Under the pieces are notes generated by a model. It searched no databases, had not been told where the DNA came from, and worked only from the letters and a program-made list of their open reading frames with translations. This document shows positions 55,039 to 64,000 of a stretch of 64,000 nucleotides of DNA, in pieces (the first letter of the stretch is position 1; each line of letters starts with the position of its first letter). The DNA comes from Acidobacteriota bacterium (GTDB taxonomy: Bacteria; Acidobacteriota; Vicinamibacteria; Vicinamibacterales; SCN-69-37). The DNA lies in assembly GCA_020853395.1 (NCBI GenBank), contig JADYYY010000010.1, positions 452,075 to 516,074 on the forward strand, in the 5' to 3' direction. The position numbers were made by a program, and so were the translations under genes.

Positions 55039-55320
55039 ATGACCGTCGCGCTGCTGTCCGTCGAGCTGTTCCTGCCCACCGCCCACTCACTGAAGGAGAA
55101 GCGGTTCGTCGTCAGGCGGCTGAAGGATCGGCTGGGTGCGATGAACGTGGCCGTGGCGGAGGTCGCCCACCAGGATCTCTGGCAGCGCGCCGGCCTCGGC
55201 ATCGTGACCGTCGCTTCGTCCGACACGATCGCGGAGCAGACCCTGTCGGCCGCGCTGGCCGAGATCGAACGGCTCGAACCTGGCCTGGTGACCGGCAGCC
55301 AGGTGGAGTTTCTACGGTGA
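55039..55320 (+). CDS. DUF503 family protein (YlxP-like)
   Basis: A 93-aa protein with the DUF503 signature: LLSVELFLPTAHSLKEKRFV, RLKDRLGAMNVAVAEVAHQD, and VTVASSDTIAEQTLSAALAEIE. The family is found almost always between infB and rbfA, as here, and is linked to ribosome assembly, though its biochemical role is unknown. It ends 4 bases before rbfA. The ATG at 55039 has no strong ribosome site, so coupling to infB is likely. Confidence 0.9.
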   Translation: MTVALLSVELFLPTAHSLKEKRFVVRRLKDRLGAMNVAVAEVAHQDLWQRAGLGIVTVASSDTIAEQTLSAALAEIERLEPGLVTGSQVEFLR

Positions 55321-55324
55321 ATCC

Positions 55325-55738
55325 ATGGCTCAAGGCTCCCGACCCGAACGAGTCGGCGAAGAGATCCGCCACGAAATCGGCCAACTGATCGCGCGCGAGG
55401 TCCACGACCCAGGGCTGGGCTTCGTCACGATCACGCGCGTGAAGGTCTCGCCCGATCTGCAGCAGGCGCGCGTGTACTACACGCTGCTCGGCGACGAGCG
55501 CGCGCGCAAGGACACCGAACGCGCCCTCGGGCGCGTGACGCCGTTTCTGCGGCGTCACATCGGCGCGCGGATCCGCCTCCGGCGCGTACCCGAGCTGACG
55601 TTCGAGTTCGATCGCAGCGTCGAGTATCAGGATCGGGTCGAGCGCATCATCCTGGAGCTCGCCGAAGAGCGGAAGGCGCGCGAGACCGCGGATGCGGTCG
55701 AGCCCGAGCCGGCACCGAAGAAGGATCCAGAGTCGTGA
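55325..55738 (+). CDS. rbfA: Ribosome-binding factor A
   Basis: A KH-like 30S maturation and cold-shock factor, 137 aa. RPERVGEEIRHEIGQLIARE, DPGLGFVTITRVKVSPDLQQ and RVPELTFEFDRSVEYQDRVE are the family blocks. A charged tail ([14 protein letters not shown]) follows. It starts 4 bases after DUF503, and its stop overlaps the nrnA GTG (GTGA). Confidence 0.95.
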   Translation: MAQGSRPERVGEEIRHEIGQLIAREVHDPGLGFVTITRVKVSPDLQQARVYYTLLGDERARKDTERALGRVTPFLRRHIGARIRLRRVPELTFEFDRSVEYQDRVERIILELAEERKARETADAVEPEPAPKKDPES

Positions 55739-56736
55739 AAGGCTCCGCGGCGGATGTGGCGGCCGCGCTGCGCGCGCGCCGTTCGTTCGTGGTCACCTCG
55801 CACGCCAGGCCGGATGGCGACGCCGTCGGCTCCTCGGTCGCGCTGGCGCTCGCGCTCGAGGCGCTCGGGAAGACCGTCACGGTCGTGCTGAAGGATCCCG
55901 TCCCGCTCCCCTACCGCGGCTTCCCCGCCGTAGACCGCATCCAGCAGACGGCCGAGGTCGGTGCGCCCGCGGACGCGGCTGTCGTGCTCGAGTGCAGCGA
56001 CATCAGCCGGCCCGAGATCCAGGGCCTCGACCGCTACTTCGTCGTCAACGTCGACCATCACCTGGGAAATCGGCAGTACGGCGCGGTCAACTGGTTCGAC
56101 GCCTCGGCGGCCGCGTGCGGAGAGATGGTGGCCGAGATCATCGACGCGCTGGGCGTGACGTGGTCACGCGCCATCGCCGAGCACCTCTACCTCGCCATCA
56201 CCACGGACACCGGCGGATTCCGCTATGGCTCGCTCTCGCCGCGGACGTTCGAGATCTGCCGCCGCATCGCGGCGACGGGCGTGGACGTGGCGGAGCTGTC
56301 GCGGCGGATCTTCGACAGCTTCTCGATCGGGCGCGTCAAGCTCACCGGCGCGCTGCTCGCGGGCATGGAACTGCACCACGGCGATCGGCTCGCGATCCTC
56401 GCCTTCGACGATGACATGCTGGCCCGTTGCGGCGCGGCGCTCGACGACACCGAGGGTCTCGTGAACCTGCCGCTGTCGGCACGCGAGGTCTCAGCCGTGG
56501 CGTTGTTCAAGCGGCAGCAGGCCGATGGCGTGTATCGCGTGAGCTTGCGCTCGAAGGGCGCGGTGGACGTTCGGGTCGTCGCCGAGCGATGGGAAGGCGG
56601 CGGCCATCGCAACGCCGCGGGCTGCACGATGCGCGGCGTCTATCCCAGCCTGCGCGACGAGATCGTCGCCGCGTTGTCGGCCGCGATCGACGCCGCCGAT
56701 CGGTCCTCCGCCGGCGTCGTGCCGGCCAGCCGGTAG
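55735..56736 (+). CDS. nrnA: DHH/DHHA1 phosphoesterase (NrnA-type nanoRNase)
   Basis: A 333-aa phosphoesterase that degrades very short RNAs or pAp, and in some bacteria linear di-nucleotides such as pGpG. The DHH domain has [27 protein letters not shown] and [10 protein letters not shown]; the Mn-binding Asp/His residues are complete (TDTGGFRYG). The DHHA1 domain holds [16 protein letters not shown]. The position between rbfA and truB is typical. Because the window also encodes a diguanylate cyclase, pGpG degradation is a possible link, but unproven. GTG start overlaps rbfA stop. Confidence 0.9.
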   Translation: MKGSAADVAAALRARRSFVVTSHARPDGDAVGSSVALALALEALGKTVTVVLKDPVPLPYRGFPAVDRIQQTAEVGAPADAAVVLECSDISRPEIQGLDRYFVVNVDHHLGNRQYGAVNWFDASAAACGEMVAEIIDALGVTWSRAIAEHLYLAITTDTGGFRYGSLSPRTFEICRRIAATGVDVAELSRRIFDSFSIGRVKLTGALLAGMELHHGDRLAILAFDDDMLARCGAALDDTEGLVNLPLSAREVSAVALFKRQQADGVYRVSLRSKGAVDVRVVAERWEGGGHRNAAGCTMRGVYPSLRDEIVAALSAAIDAADRSSAGVVPASR

Positions 56737-56750
56737 ATCGCGTTCGTCCA

Positions 56751-57668
56751 ATGCCGGCTCGTACGACTCACCCGGACGTCGATGGCGTGCTGCTCGTCGA
56801 CAAGCCGGTCGGACCGACGTCGCACGACGTCGTCGCCCGGGTTCGCCGGACGCTCGGGCAGCAGCGCATCGGTCACACCGGCACGCTGGATCCTCGAGCC
56901 AGCGGCCTGCTCGTCCTCGTGCTCGGCCGGGCGACGAAGCTCGCCGCCGCCCTCACGGCCGGACGCAAGACCTACGACGCGACGATCCGCCTCGGCGTGC
57001 GGACGACGACCGACGACAGCGAAGGCGAGCCGATCGGACCCGCCCTGCCGGTGCGCGCGACCGGCGGCGAAATCGAGGCGGCGTTGTCGCGGTTCCGCGG
57101 AACGATCGCGCAGGTGCCGCCGGCGCACTCGGCCAAGAAGGTGGGCGGCGAACGTGCCTACACGCTCGCCCGCCGGGCTGCAGCGGTCGAGCTGCGGCCG
57201 GTGCCGGTCACGATCCATGCGCTCGACCTCGTGGAGCGTCACGGCGACGATCTCCACGTCCGCGTCACGGCGGGCTCGGGCTTCTACGTCCGATCGCTGG
57301 CGCGGGACCTCGGCGAGGCCCTGGGCTGTGGCGGCCACCTGGCGGCGCTGCGCCGCACGGCCAGCGGCCCTTTCGCCGTCGCCGACGCCATTGGACTCGG
57401 CGAGGCGGAGCGCCTCGGCCGGGAACTCGCGTCGCGCGTGATTCCTCCGGCAGCGGCGCTGCCCGACCTCGAGGCGGTTTCGCTCACCGAGACAGGCTGC
57501 CGCCGCGCGCGACACGGCAACGCCGTCGGACCAGAAGATATTGTAGGAACAGGAGTTGCCGTCGGACGCGCGCAGGCACTGGTGCGGCTGTTGTCGCCGG
57601 AGGGGCACCTGCTGGCGCTGGCCAGGCCGCAGGGCGGCGCTTTGCATCCAGTGACGGTACTCGGCTAA
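56751..57668 (+). CDS. truB: tRNA pseudouridine-55 synthase
   Basis: A 305-aa TruB-type pseudouridine synthase modifying U55 of the T-loop. [19 protein letters not shown] at the start, catalytic Asp47 in [29 protein letters not shown], and the RNA-binding [14 protein letters not shown] are all conserved. A C-terminal PUA-like part ([14 protein letters not shown]) is present. The ATG at 56751 was chosen; the upstream frame shadows nrnA. It is 14 bases after the nrnA stop. Confidence 0.94.
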   Translation: MPARTTHPDVDGVLLVDKPVGPTSHDVVARVRRTLGQQRIGHTGTLDPRASGLLVLVLGRATKLAAALTAGRKTYDATIRLGVRTTTDDSEGEPIGPALPVRATGGEIEAALSRFRGTIAQVPPAHSAKKVGGERAYTLARRAAAVELRPVPVTIHALDLVERHGDDLHVRVTAGSGFYVRSLARDLGEALGCGGHLAALRRTASGPFAVADAIGLGEAERLGRELASRVIPPAAALPDLEAVSLTETGCRRARHGNAVGPEDIVGTGVAVGRAQALVRLLSPEGHLLALARPQGGALHPVTVLG

Positions 57669-57760
57669 CATCTGGTCTTTGGCGATCCTCTCGAGGACCT
57701 CGCCGTACGGCGATTTGGTGCGCTCTCTGGCGCTTCTGGGTCGTCCGTGGAGGGCACCGC
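57669..57760 (+). promoter_or_regulatory. Leader before rpsO with two small hairpins
   Basis: The truB-rpsO gap holds a short hairpin TCCT-CTCG-AGGA (57686-57697) and TCGCC-GTAC-GGCGA (57700-57713). S15 autoregulates its mRNA through leader structures in several bacteria, by different folds. This is a candidate site only; no known S15 fold was matched. Confidence 0.35.
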
Positions 57761-58027
57761 GTGCTGACTAACGAACGCAAGACGGAGGTCATCGGGACTT
57801 TCCGTAAACACGACACCGATACCGGCTCACCTGAAGTCCAGGTGGCGCTCCTGAGCGAGCGGATCAGCTACCTGACCGAACATTTCAAGACCCACGCGAA
57901 CGACCATCATTCCAGGCGCGGCCTGTTGAAGCTGGTCGGTCAGCGTCGCCGGCTGCTCGACTACCTCAAGCGCAAGGACGCGGAAGGGTATGCCGACCTG
58001 ATCCGGCGGCTGGGCATCCGGAAGTAG
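57761..58027 (+). CDS. rpsO: 30S ribosomal protein S15
   Basis: The 88-aa protein is the universal S15 that binds 16S rRNA helices 20-22. The conserved blocks [39 protein letters not shown] and LLDYLKRKD are all present, as is the basic end RRLGIRK. It uses a GTG start with GGAGGG about 8 bases upstream. It is followed by pnp, the usual rpsO-pnp pairing. Confidence 0.97.
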   Translation: MLTNERKTEVIGTFRKHDTDTGSPEVQVALLSERISYLTEHFKTHANDHHSRRGLLKLVGQRRRLLDYLKRKDAEGYADLIRRLGIRK

Positions 58028-58039
58028 GAGCCGCGGGCG

Positions 58040-58070
58040 CGGCAGGCGCCGCCGGATGGCGCGCCTGCCG
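58040..58070 (+). promoter_or_regulatory. Hairpin in the rpsO-pnp intergenic region
   Basis: A 10-bp stem (CGGCAGGCGC / GCGCCTGCCG) with an 11-base loop and no T-run lies in the 91-base gap before the pnp ATG. In E. coli, a hairpin at this place is cut by RNase III and underlies pnp autoregulation. This one is a candidate equivalent by position. Confidence 0.5.
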
Positions 58071-58118
58071 GGCTCGGGGTGTCCGCAATTCTGCAGAGTC
58101 GTCTCCCCTACTGTTGCC

Positions 58119-60323
<2,205 letters not shown>

Positions 60324-60340
60324 GCTACAATCGATCCCGA

Positions 60341-60365
60341 GGCCGGCGCGTCACCCGCGCCGGCC
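60341..60365 (+). other. Strong GC hairpin after pnp
   Basis: A perfect 10-bp stem (GGCCGGCGCG / CGCGCCGGCC) with loop TCACC, 17 bases after the pnp stop. There is no T-run, so it may act as an RNA-stabilising end or a factor-assisted terminator. TACAAT (60326-60331) just upstream could be a -10 of the cupredoxin gene. Confidence 0.55.
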
Positions 60366-60437
60366 GTCGAGCAACCTCACGATGCCGTCCCTCCCGGCCG
60401 GAGTGAGGAGGGCCGCGTCTCAAGTGAGGAGGATCTC

Positions 60438-60848
60438 GTGACCAAGGCGGGTCGCTGCAACAGGCGGACGTTCGCCGCGACGGCCTTCGCGCTCGCCGCC
60501 GTCTGCGGCGCCGCGATTGGCCTGACGGCACAGGCACGGCGCGACTTCAACGTGACGGCCCGTAACTACGCGTTCGAAGTGGGCGGCAGCTCGGCGCCAG
60601 AGATTCGGGTCTCGCAGAACGACCTCGTCCACATCACGTTCACGGCCGAGGACATCCCGCACAGCTTCACGATCGAGGACCACGGCGACAGTCACTACCG
60701 CATCATGCGGCGCGCCGAGCCCGGCAAGCCGGTCTCCTTCGACTTCCGCGCCGACACGGCGGGCCGCTTCCGGTTCTACTGCAGCCTGTCGATCGACGAC
60801 CGGTGCAAGAGCATGCAGGGCACGCTCGTGGTGCAGCCGAGAGAGTAG
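60438..60848 (+). CDS. Exported cupredoxin-like protein with an unusual copper site
   Basis: A 136-aa secreted protein. A twin-arginine-like, hydrophobic signal (NRRTFAATAFALAAVCGAAIG) is followed by a cupredoxin fold. Likely ligands: His75 (EDIPHSF) and Cys115 (FRFYCSL), with Met126 (KSMQGTL) at the end of the loop. The second His of type-1 copper sites is missing; instead the loop is CSLSIDDRCKSM with a second Cys at 123. It could hold a CuA-like, Cys-rich or non-copper site. GTG start, GAGGAGG spaced 5 bases upstream. Confidence 0.78.
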   Translation: MTKAGRCNRRTFAATAFALAAVCGAAIGLTAQARRDFNVTARNYAFEVGGSSAPEIRVSQNDLVHITFTAEDIPHSFTIEDHGDSHYRIMRRAEPGKPVSFDFRADTAGRFRFYCSLSIDDRCKSMQGTLVVQPRE

Positions 60849-60852
60849 ACGG

Positions 60853-61998
60853 TCACCCGTCCGCCTGAGCCCGCCACTCCGGGCCCTGATCTCTCCTGAA
60901 CGATTCCGCCGCATCGAGACGCTCGGCGACCGACGGATGGCGGTGATACAGCCATCGCGTCGCCAGGGAAGGACGCTCTTCCGCGAGGTGGCGTGAGCCG
61001 AGCCGCCGCACGGCCGCCGTGAATGCGTCGGGGCGGCCCGTCAGCGCGAGCGCGAAGCGATCCGCCCGCCGCTCCTGGGCGCGAGAGCACGCGTGCCGCA
61101 CCGGCGTGAAGGCCAGCCACACGCCCACCGCCACGAGCGCGATCAACGGCAACGCGGCCAGATCCGATGACGACGTTCCGGAAGACGGCGGCAGCACGGA
61201 GAGCGCCCACTGCGACGCGAGCAGCGCAGCCCACAGGATCGCGACGTCGACCAGCAGGGCGCGCCACAGATCTCCGCGTGCCACGTGGCCCAGCTCGTGT
61301 GCGACCACCACGGCGATCTCGTCGTCGCTCCAGTCCTGGACCAGCTCCGACGCGACCAGAACGCGACGGCCGGCGCCGGCGCCGGTGACCAGCGCGCTCG
61401 CCCCGGCTGCGCGGCCCACCCGCCATTCCAGGATGCGGGCGATCGGCACGTTCGCGCGGCGAGCCAGCTCCTCCAACCGATGCACGAGACCCGGACGTTC
61501 GATCGGCTGGACTCCGGCGACGCGGCTCAGCAGCGCGGGCGCGAGATGGAGGGCGGACACGAGCCCTGCGGCGAGCAACGGCCCGGCCATCACCCACCAC
61601 CACGATCCGGCGGCGACACGAGAACCGGCAACGATCGCGGCGGCGGCGACGGCCGCCGGCATCATGACAGCCAGCGCCTGGACGTGCGTGCCCAGCACGT
61701 CGTCGGGCGACAGCTCGGCGTCGCGCCGGTACCGCCGGTTGAGCCGCAGCGCGACGTACAGGCTTGCCGGAAGGGTCGCGAGGTCCACGACGAGCACGAC
61801 CGCGAGGACGAAGAGAACAAGGGCGGCGGCGGCGCCACCACCGAATGCGCCTCGCGCGGCTTGGGAAACCGCGTCGCCGAGCCGCCCTCCGGCCGGCGTC
61901 AGCGCCAGCAGCGCGAGCGCGGCGCCAGCGCAGGCTGCCTCGATCACGCGCGCCCGGCGCCTGAGGCGCTGGTACCGCGTGGCTTTCGTCTCGTTCAT
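60853..61998 (-). CDS. M48 family membrane metalloprotease
   Basis: A 381-aa integral-membrane zinc protease of the Ste24/HtpX type. About four hydrophobic helices precede the active site; HELGH is at residues 234-238 (VVVAHELGHVARGD), and the third zinc ligand Glu is in AQERRADRFAL (about 309). The segment WRVGRAAGASALVTGAG matches the family's typical stretch before HExxH. The C-terminus has TRWLYHRHPSVAERL, the HPS motif typical of M48. It may take part in membrane-protein quality control. It converges with the cupredoxin gene, 4 bases away. Confidence 0.92.
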   Translation of the reverse strand: MNETKATRYQRLRRRARVIEAACAGAALALLALTPAGGRLGDAVSQAARGAFGGGAAAALVLFVLAVVLVVDLATLPASLYVALRLNRRYRRDAELSPDDVLGTHVQALAVMMPAAVAAAAIVAGSRVAAGSWWWVMAGPLLAAGLVSALHLAPALLSRVAGVQPIERPGLVHRLEELARRANVPIARILEWRVGRAAGASALVTGAGAGRRVLVASELVQDWSDDEIAVVVAHELGHVARGDLWRALLVDVAILWAALLASQWALSVLPPSSGTSSSDLAALPLIALVAVGVWLAFTPVRHACSRAQERRADRFALALTGRPDAFTAAVRRLGSRHLAEERPSLATRWLYHRHPSVAERLDAAESFRRDQGPEWRAQADG

Positions 61999-62043
61999 CC
62001 GCCGACCCTCAGCCGCGGGCGGTCAGGGCAGGCTCGCCGTCGA

Positions 62044-64000
62044 TCAGTTCAGCTCGAGCGAGATGAGCTTCGACACCCCGGGCTCTTCCATCGTCACGCC
62101 GTACAGCCGGTTCGCGATCTCCATCGTCTTGCGGTTGTGGGTGATGAGGATGAACTGCGTGTGGGCCTGCATCCCGCGCAGCATCTCCACGAACCGGCCG
62201 ATGTTCGCATCGTCGAGCGGCGCGTCGATCTCGTCGAGCAGGCAGAACGGGCTGGGACGGTACGTGAACACCGCGAACATCAGGGCCATCGCCGTCAGCG
62301 CCTTCTCGCCGCCCGAGAGCAACTGCACGTTCTGAAGGCGCTTGCCGGGCGGCTGCGCGATGATGTCGATCCCGCTCTCCTGGTCGTTCTCGGTGTCGAT
62401 GAGCACGAGCCCTGCCCGGCCGCCTCCGAAGAGCGTCGAGAACGTCCGTTCGAAGTTGCGGTTGATCGATTCGAAGGCCTCCGCGAAGCGTTCACGCGTG
62501 GTCTTGTCGATCTTGCGGATGGCCTCGCCGGTCTGCGCGATCGAGTCGAGCAGGTCCTGTCGCTGCGTCGTCAGGAACCGATGGCGGGATTCGAGCTCGT
62601 CGAACTGCTCGATCGCCATCATGTTCACGGGACCGAGTCGATCGATGCGGCTGCGAAAGAGCGCGACGATTTCGTCGGGGCTCGTGGCGACCGGCTCGGG
62701 CTCTCCGGCAACCTCGACACCGGCGGCCGCATCTGCCGGCGCCTCGAGATCCTCGTCCTCCTCGGAGACCTCGGCGGTGACGGGACGGCTCCGCCGGCTC
62801 GGCGGCACCAGGTCGCCTCGCGCTTCGAGCTCGGCCACGACGGCATCGACCTCCTCGAGCGTGCGGCCGACCGCTTCGAGGCACGTCGCGGCCAGGTGCT
62901 CCTGGTCGGCAAAGGCCTTGGCCCGGGCGACCTCGGCCGCACCGACTTCGGCCCGCACCTTCTCGAACTGATGCCTGGCTTCGCGGATAGCCTGATCTCG
63001 CGCGGTGAACTCGGCGCGCAACGCCGTCACGCGCTCGTCGAGCCCGCGGATGTCGGTCTTGAGCGCCTCGAAGGCTCGGACCTCCTCGTCGAGCCGACCC
63101 TCGAGCTCGACGATGCCCTCGCCGAGCTGGCGGCGTCTGACGTCGGTGTGCTGGATCTCCGACGTCCGCGTCACGATCCTGGCCTCGAGCTCGCGCTGCG
63201 CGTCCTCGAGCCGCGCGACCTCCGCGGCCAGCGCCGATGCTCTTTCCACCAGGGCCGCCTGCGTCGTACGGCTGTCGGTGACCAGCCGCGAGCGCGCCTC
63301 GGCGGCCTGGCGGGCCTCCTGCAACCTCGCGGCCACGCTCCCCAGGCTGGCTTCGGCGTCGCGCTGTTCCGCCTCGTGCGTCTGGATGGCGGCAAGCGCC
63401 TCGTCGCGCCTGGCCTCGGCGGCGGTCTGCTCCTCGGTCGCCCGCGCGCGCTCGGTGCTGACGAGCTCCAGCCGCCGGGTGACGCGCGCGTGCTCCTCGT
63501 GCAGGCGCGAGAGCTGCCCATCGAGCGCGACGATGGCCTTCTCGCGTTCGTGCAGATCGGCCGTGAGGGCGAGCACCGTCTGCTGATCGGCGGCTGCGGC
63601 CTCGGCCGTCGATGCCAACGCGCTCGTGAGCGTCGAGACCGCCTCGCGCGCGGCCTCGACGTCGTCACGAAGCCGGGACACCTCGGCGCGCGTCTCCAGG
63701 ATGCCTTGGACGTCGCGGCGCGTTCCGCCCTGTACCAGCGAGCCGTTGCGAAACACCTCGCCGGTCGCCGTCGCCATCGGCACGGACACGGCGCTGGCGA
63801 GCCGTTCGGCGGTCGCGTAGTCGTTCACGATCAGCGCCTGGCCGAGCGCGCCGAGCACGGCGTCCGCCTCGTGGCCCGTGCCGCTGACGACGTCGGCGAG
63901 CGCCCGTGCCCCCGAGGGTGCGTCGAACGGCGGCGGCACGCCCTGCGCGCGATCCAGCACGAGGAAGCCGCAGCGGCCTGCGCGGCGCTCCTCGAGCAAC
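62044..64000 (-). CDS. smc: Chromosome segregation protein SMC (C-terminal part, cut by window edge)
   Basis: Only the C-terminal 651 residues are seen; the rest lies past 64000. The visible start is the second half of the SMC hinge (FLVLDRAQGV..ALADVVSG..ALIVNDYATAERLA), then a long coiled coil (about residues 115-480), then the head: signature LLSGGEKALTAMALMFAVF, Walker B FCLLDEIDAPLDDAN and the D-loop/H-loop region THNRKTMEIANRLYGVTMEE. SMC condenses and organises the chromosome with ScpAB. An acidic insert in the coil (EVSEEDEDLEAPADAAAG, about 410-430) is unusual. Confidence 0.94.
   Translation of the reverse strand, partial: LLEERRAGRCGFLVLDRAQGVPPPFDAPSGARALADVVSGTGHEADAVLGALGQALIVNDYATAERLASAVSVPMATATGEVFRNGSLVQGGTRRDVQGILETRAEVSRLRDDVEAAREAVSTLTSALASTAEAAAADQQTVLALTADLHEREKAIVALDGQLSRLHEEHARVTRRLELVSTERARATEEQTAAEARRDEALAAIQTHEAEQRDAEASLGSVAARLQEARQAAEARSRLVTDSRTTQAALVERASALAAEVARLEDAQRELEARIVTRTSEIQHTDVRRRQLGEGIVELEGRLDEEVRAFEALKTDIRGLDERVTALRAEFTARDQAIREARHQFEKVRAEVGAAEVARAKAFADQEHLAATCLEAVGRTLEEVDAVVAELEARGDLVPPSRRSRPVTAEVSEEDEDLEAPADAAAGVEVAGEPEPVATSPDEIVALFRSRIDRLGPVNMMAIEQFDELESRHRFLTTQRQDLLDSIAQTGEAIRKIDKTTRERFAEAFESINRNFERTFSTLFGGGRAGLVLIDTENDQESGIDIIAQPPGKRLQNVQLLSGGEKALTAMALMFAVFTYRPSPFCLLDEIDAPLDDANIGRFVEMLRGMQAHTQFILITHNRKTMEIANRLYGVTMEEPGVSKLISLELN

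Overview
The window is a very GC-rich bacterial chromosome segment, tightly packed on both strands, with short intergenic gaps (largest about 210 bp) and many 1-4 base start/stop overlaps. No transposase, integrase, phage gene, CRISPR array or rRNA operon is visible. The best taxonomic guess is Acidobacteriota, probably a Vicinamibacteria-type lineage. This rests on the exported tandem-VWA protein of the 'VWFA-related Acidobacterial' type, the sortilin/Asp-box secreted protein, the DUF4097 protein behind an ECF sigma factor, and the overall gene style. It is an inference, not a proof.

Layout. (1) 1-5281, minus strand: a probable operon nupC-punA-mtnA-tsaD-nudix-exported protein (nucleoside uptake, purine and methylthioadenosine salvage, t6A tRNA modification). 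(2) 5359-10250, plus: small membrane protein, PafA-type phosphatase, alkyltransferase-like DNA-binding protein, then an ECF sigma / anti-sigma / DUF4097 envelope cassette. (3) 10257-19678, minus: a soluble GAF-GGDEF diguanylate cyclase overlapping mreB, followed by mreC, mreD, mrdA (PBP2), rodA, RNase G and a small exported protein. This is the rod-shape module with a c-di-GMP enzyme at its head. (4) 19948-31747: PpiD-like foldase, DUF922 protein, SppA, SMP-30, MscS, tandem VWA protein, DUF192, putative Na+/H+ antiporter, a probable outer-membrane protein and a VOC protein. (5) 31789-38311: bidirectional terminator, tRNA-Leu(CAG), udk, zwf, Asp-box protein, PAP2 phosphatase, dut. (6) 38413-43996: alpha-glucan phosphorylase, unknown zinc-ribbon protein, M24 peptidase, HtrA protease. 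(7) 44035-48742: CYTH protein, a MurU-like nucleotidyltransferase, an AmgK-like kinase, a TIM-barrel isomerase and asnS; the MurU/AmgK pair suggests cell-wall sugar recycling. (8) 48834-60323: rimO, then the classic translation/RNA-decay block rimP-nusA-infB-DUF503-rbfA-nrnA-truB-rpsO-pnp, with an attenuator-like leader before rimP and a strong hairpin between rpsO and pnp. (9) 60438-64000: odd cupredoxin, M48 protease and the C-terminal half of smc, cut by the window edge.

Most genes are recognisable housekeeping or envelope genes. The less ordinary signals are regulatory: several genes whose -10 box lies only 6-9 bases before the start codon (candidate leaderless mRNAs), the rimP leader, the rpsO-pnp hairpin, a hairpin pressed against the CYTH start codon, and the coupling of a diguanylate cyclase to mreBCD. 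Protein-level oddities are the Tyr-type alkyltransferase-like protein, the cupredoxin lacking its second copper His, and a disordered insert in RNase G. All promoter and RNA-structure calls were made by eye, without folding or search software.
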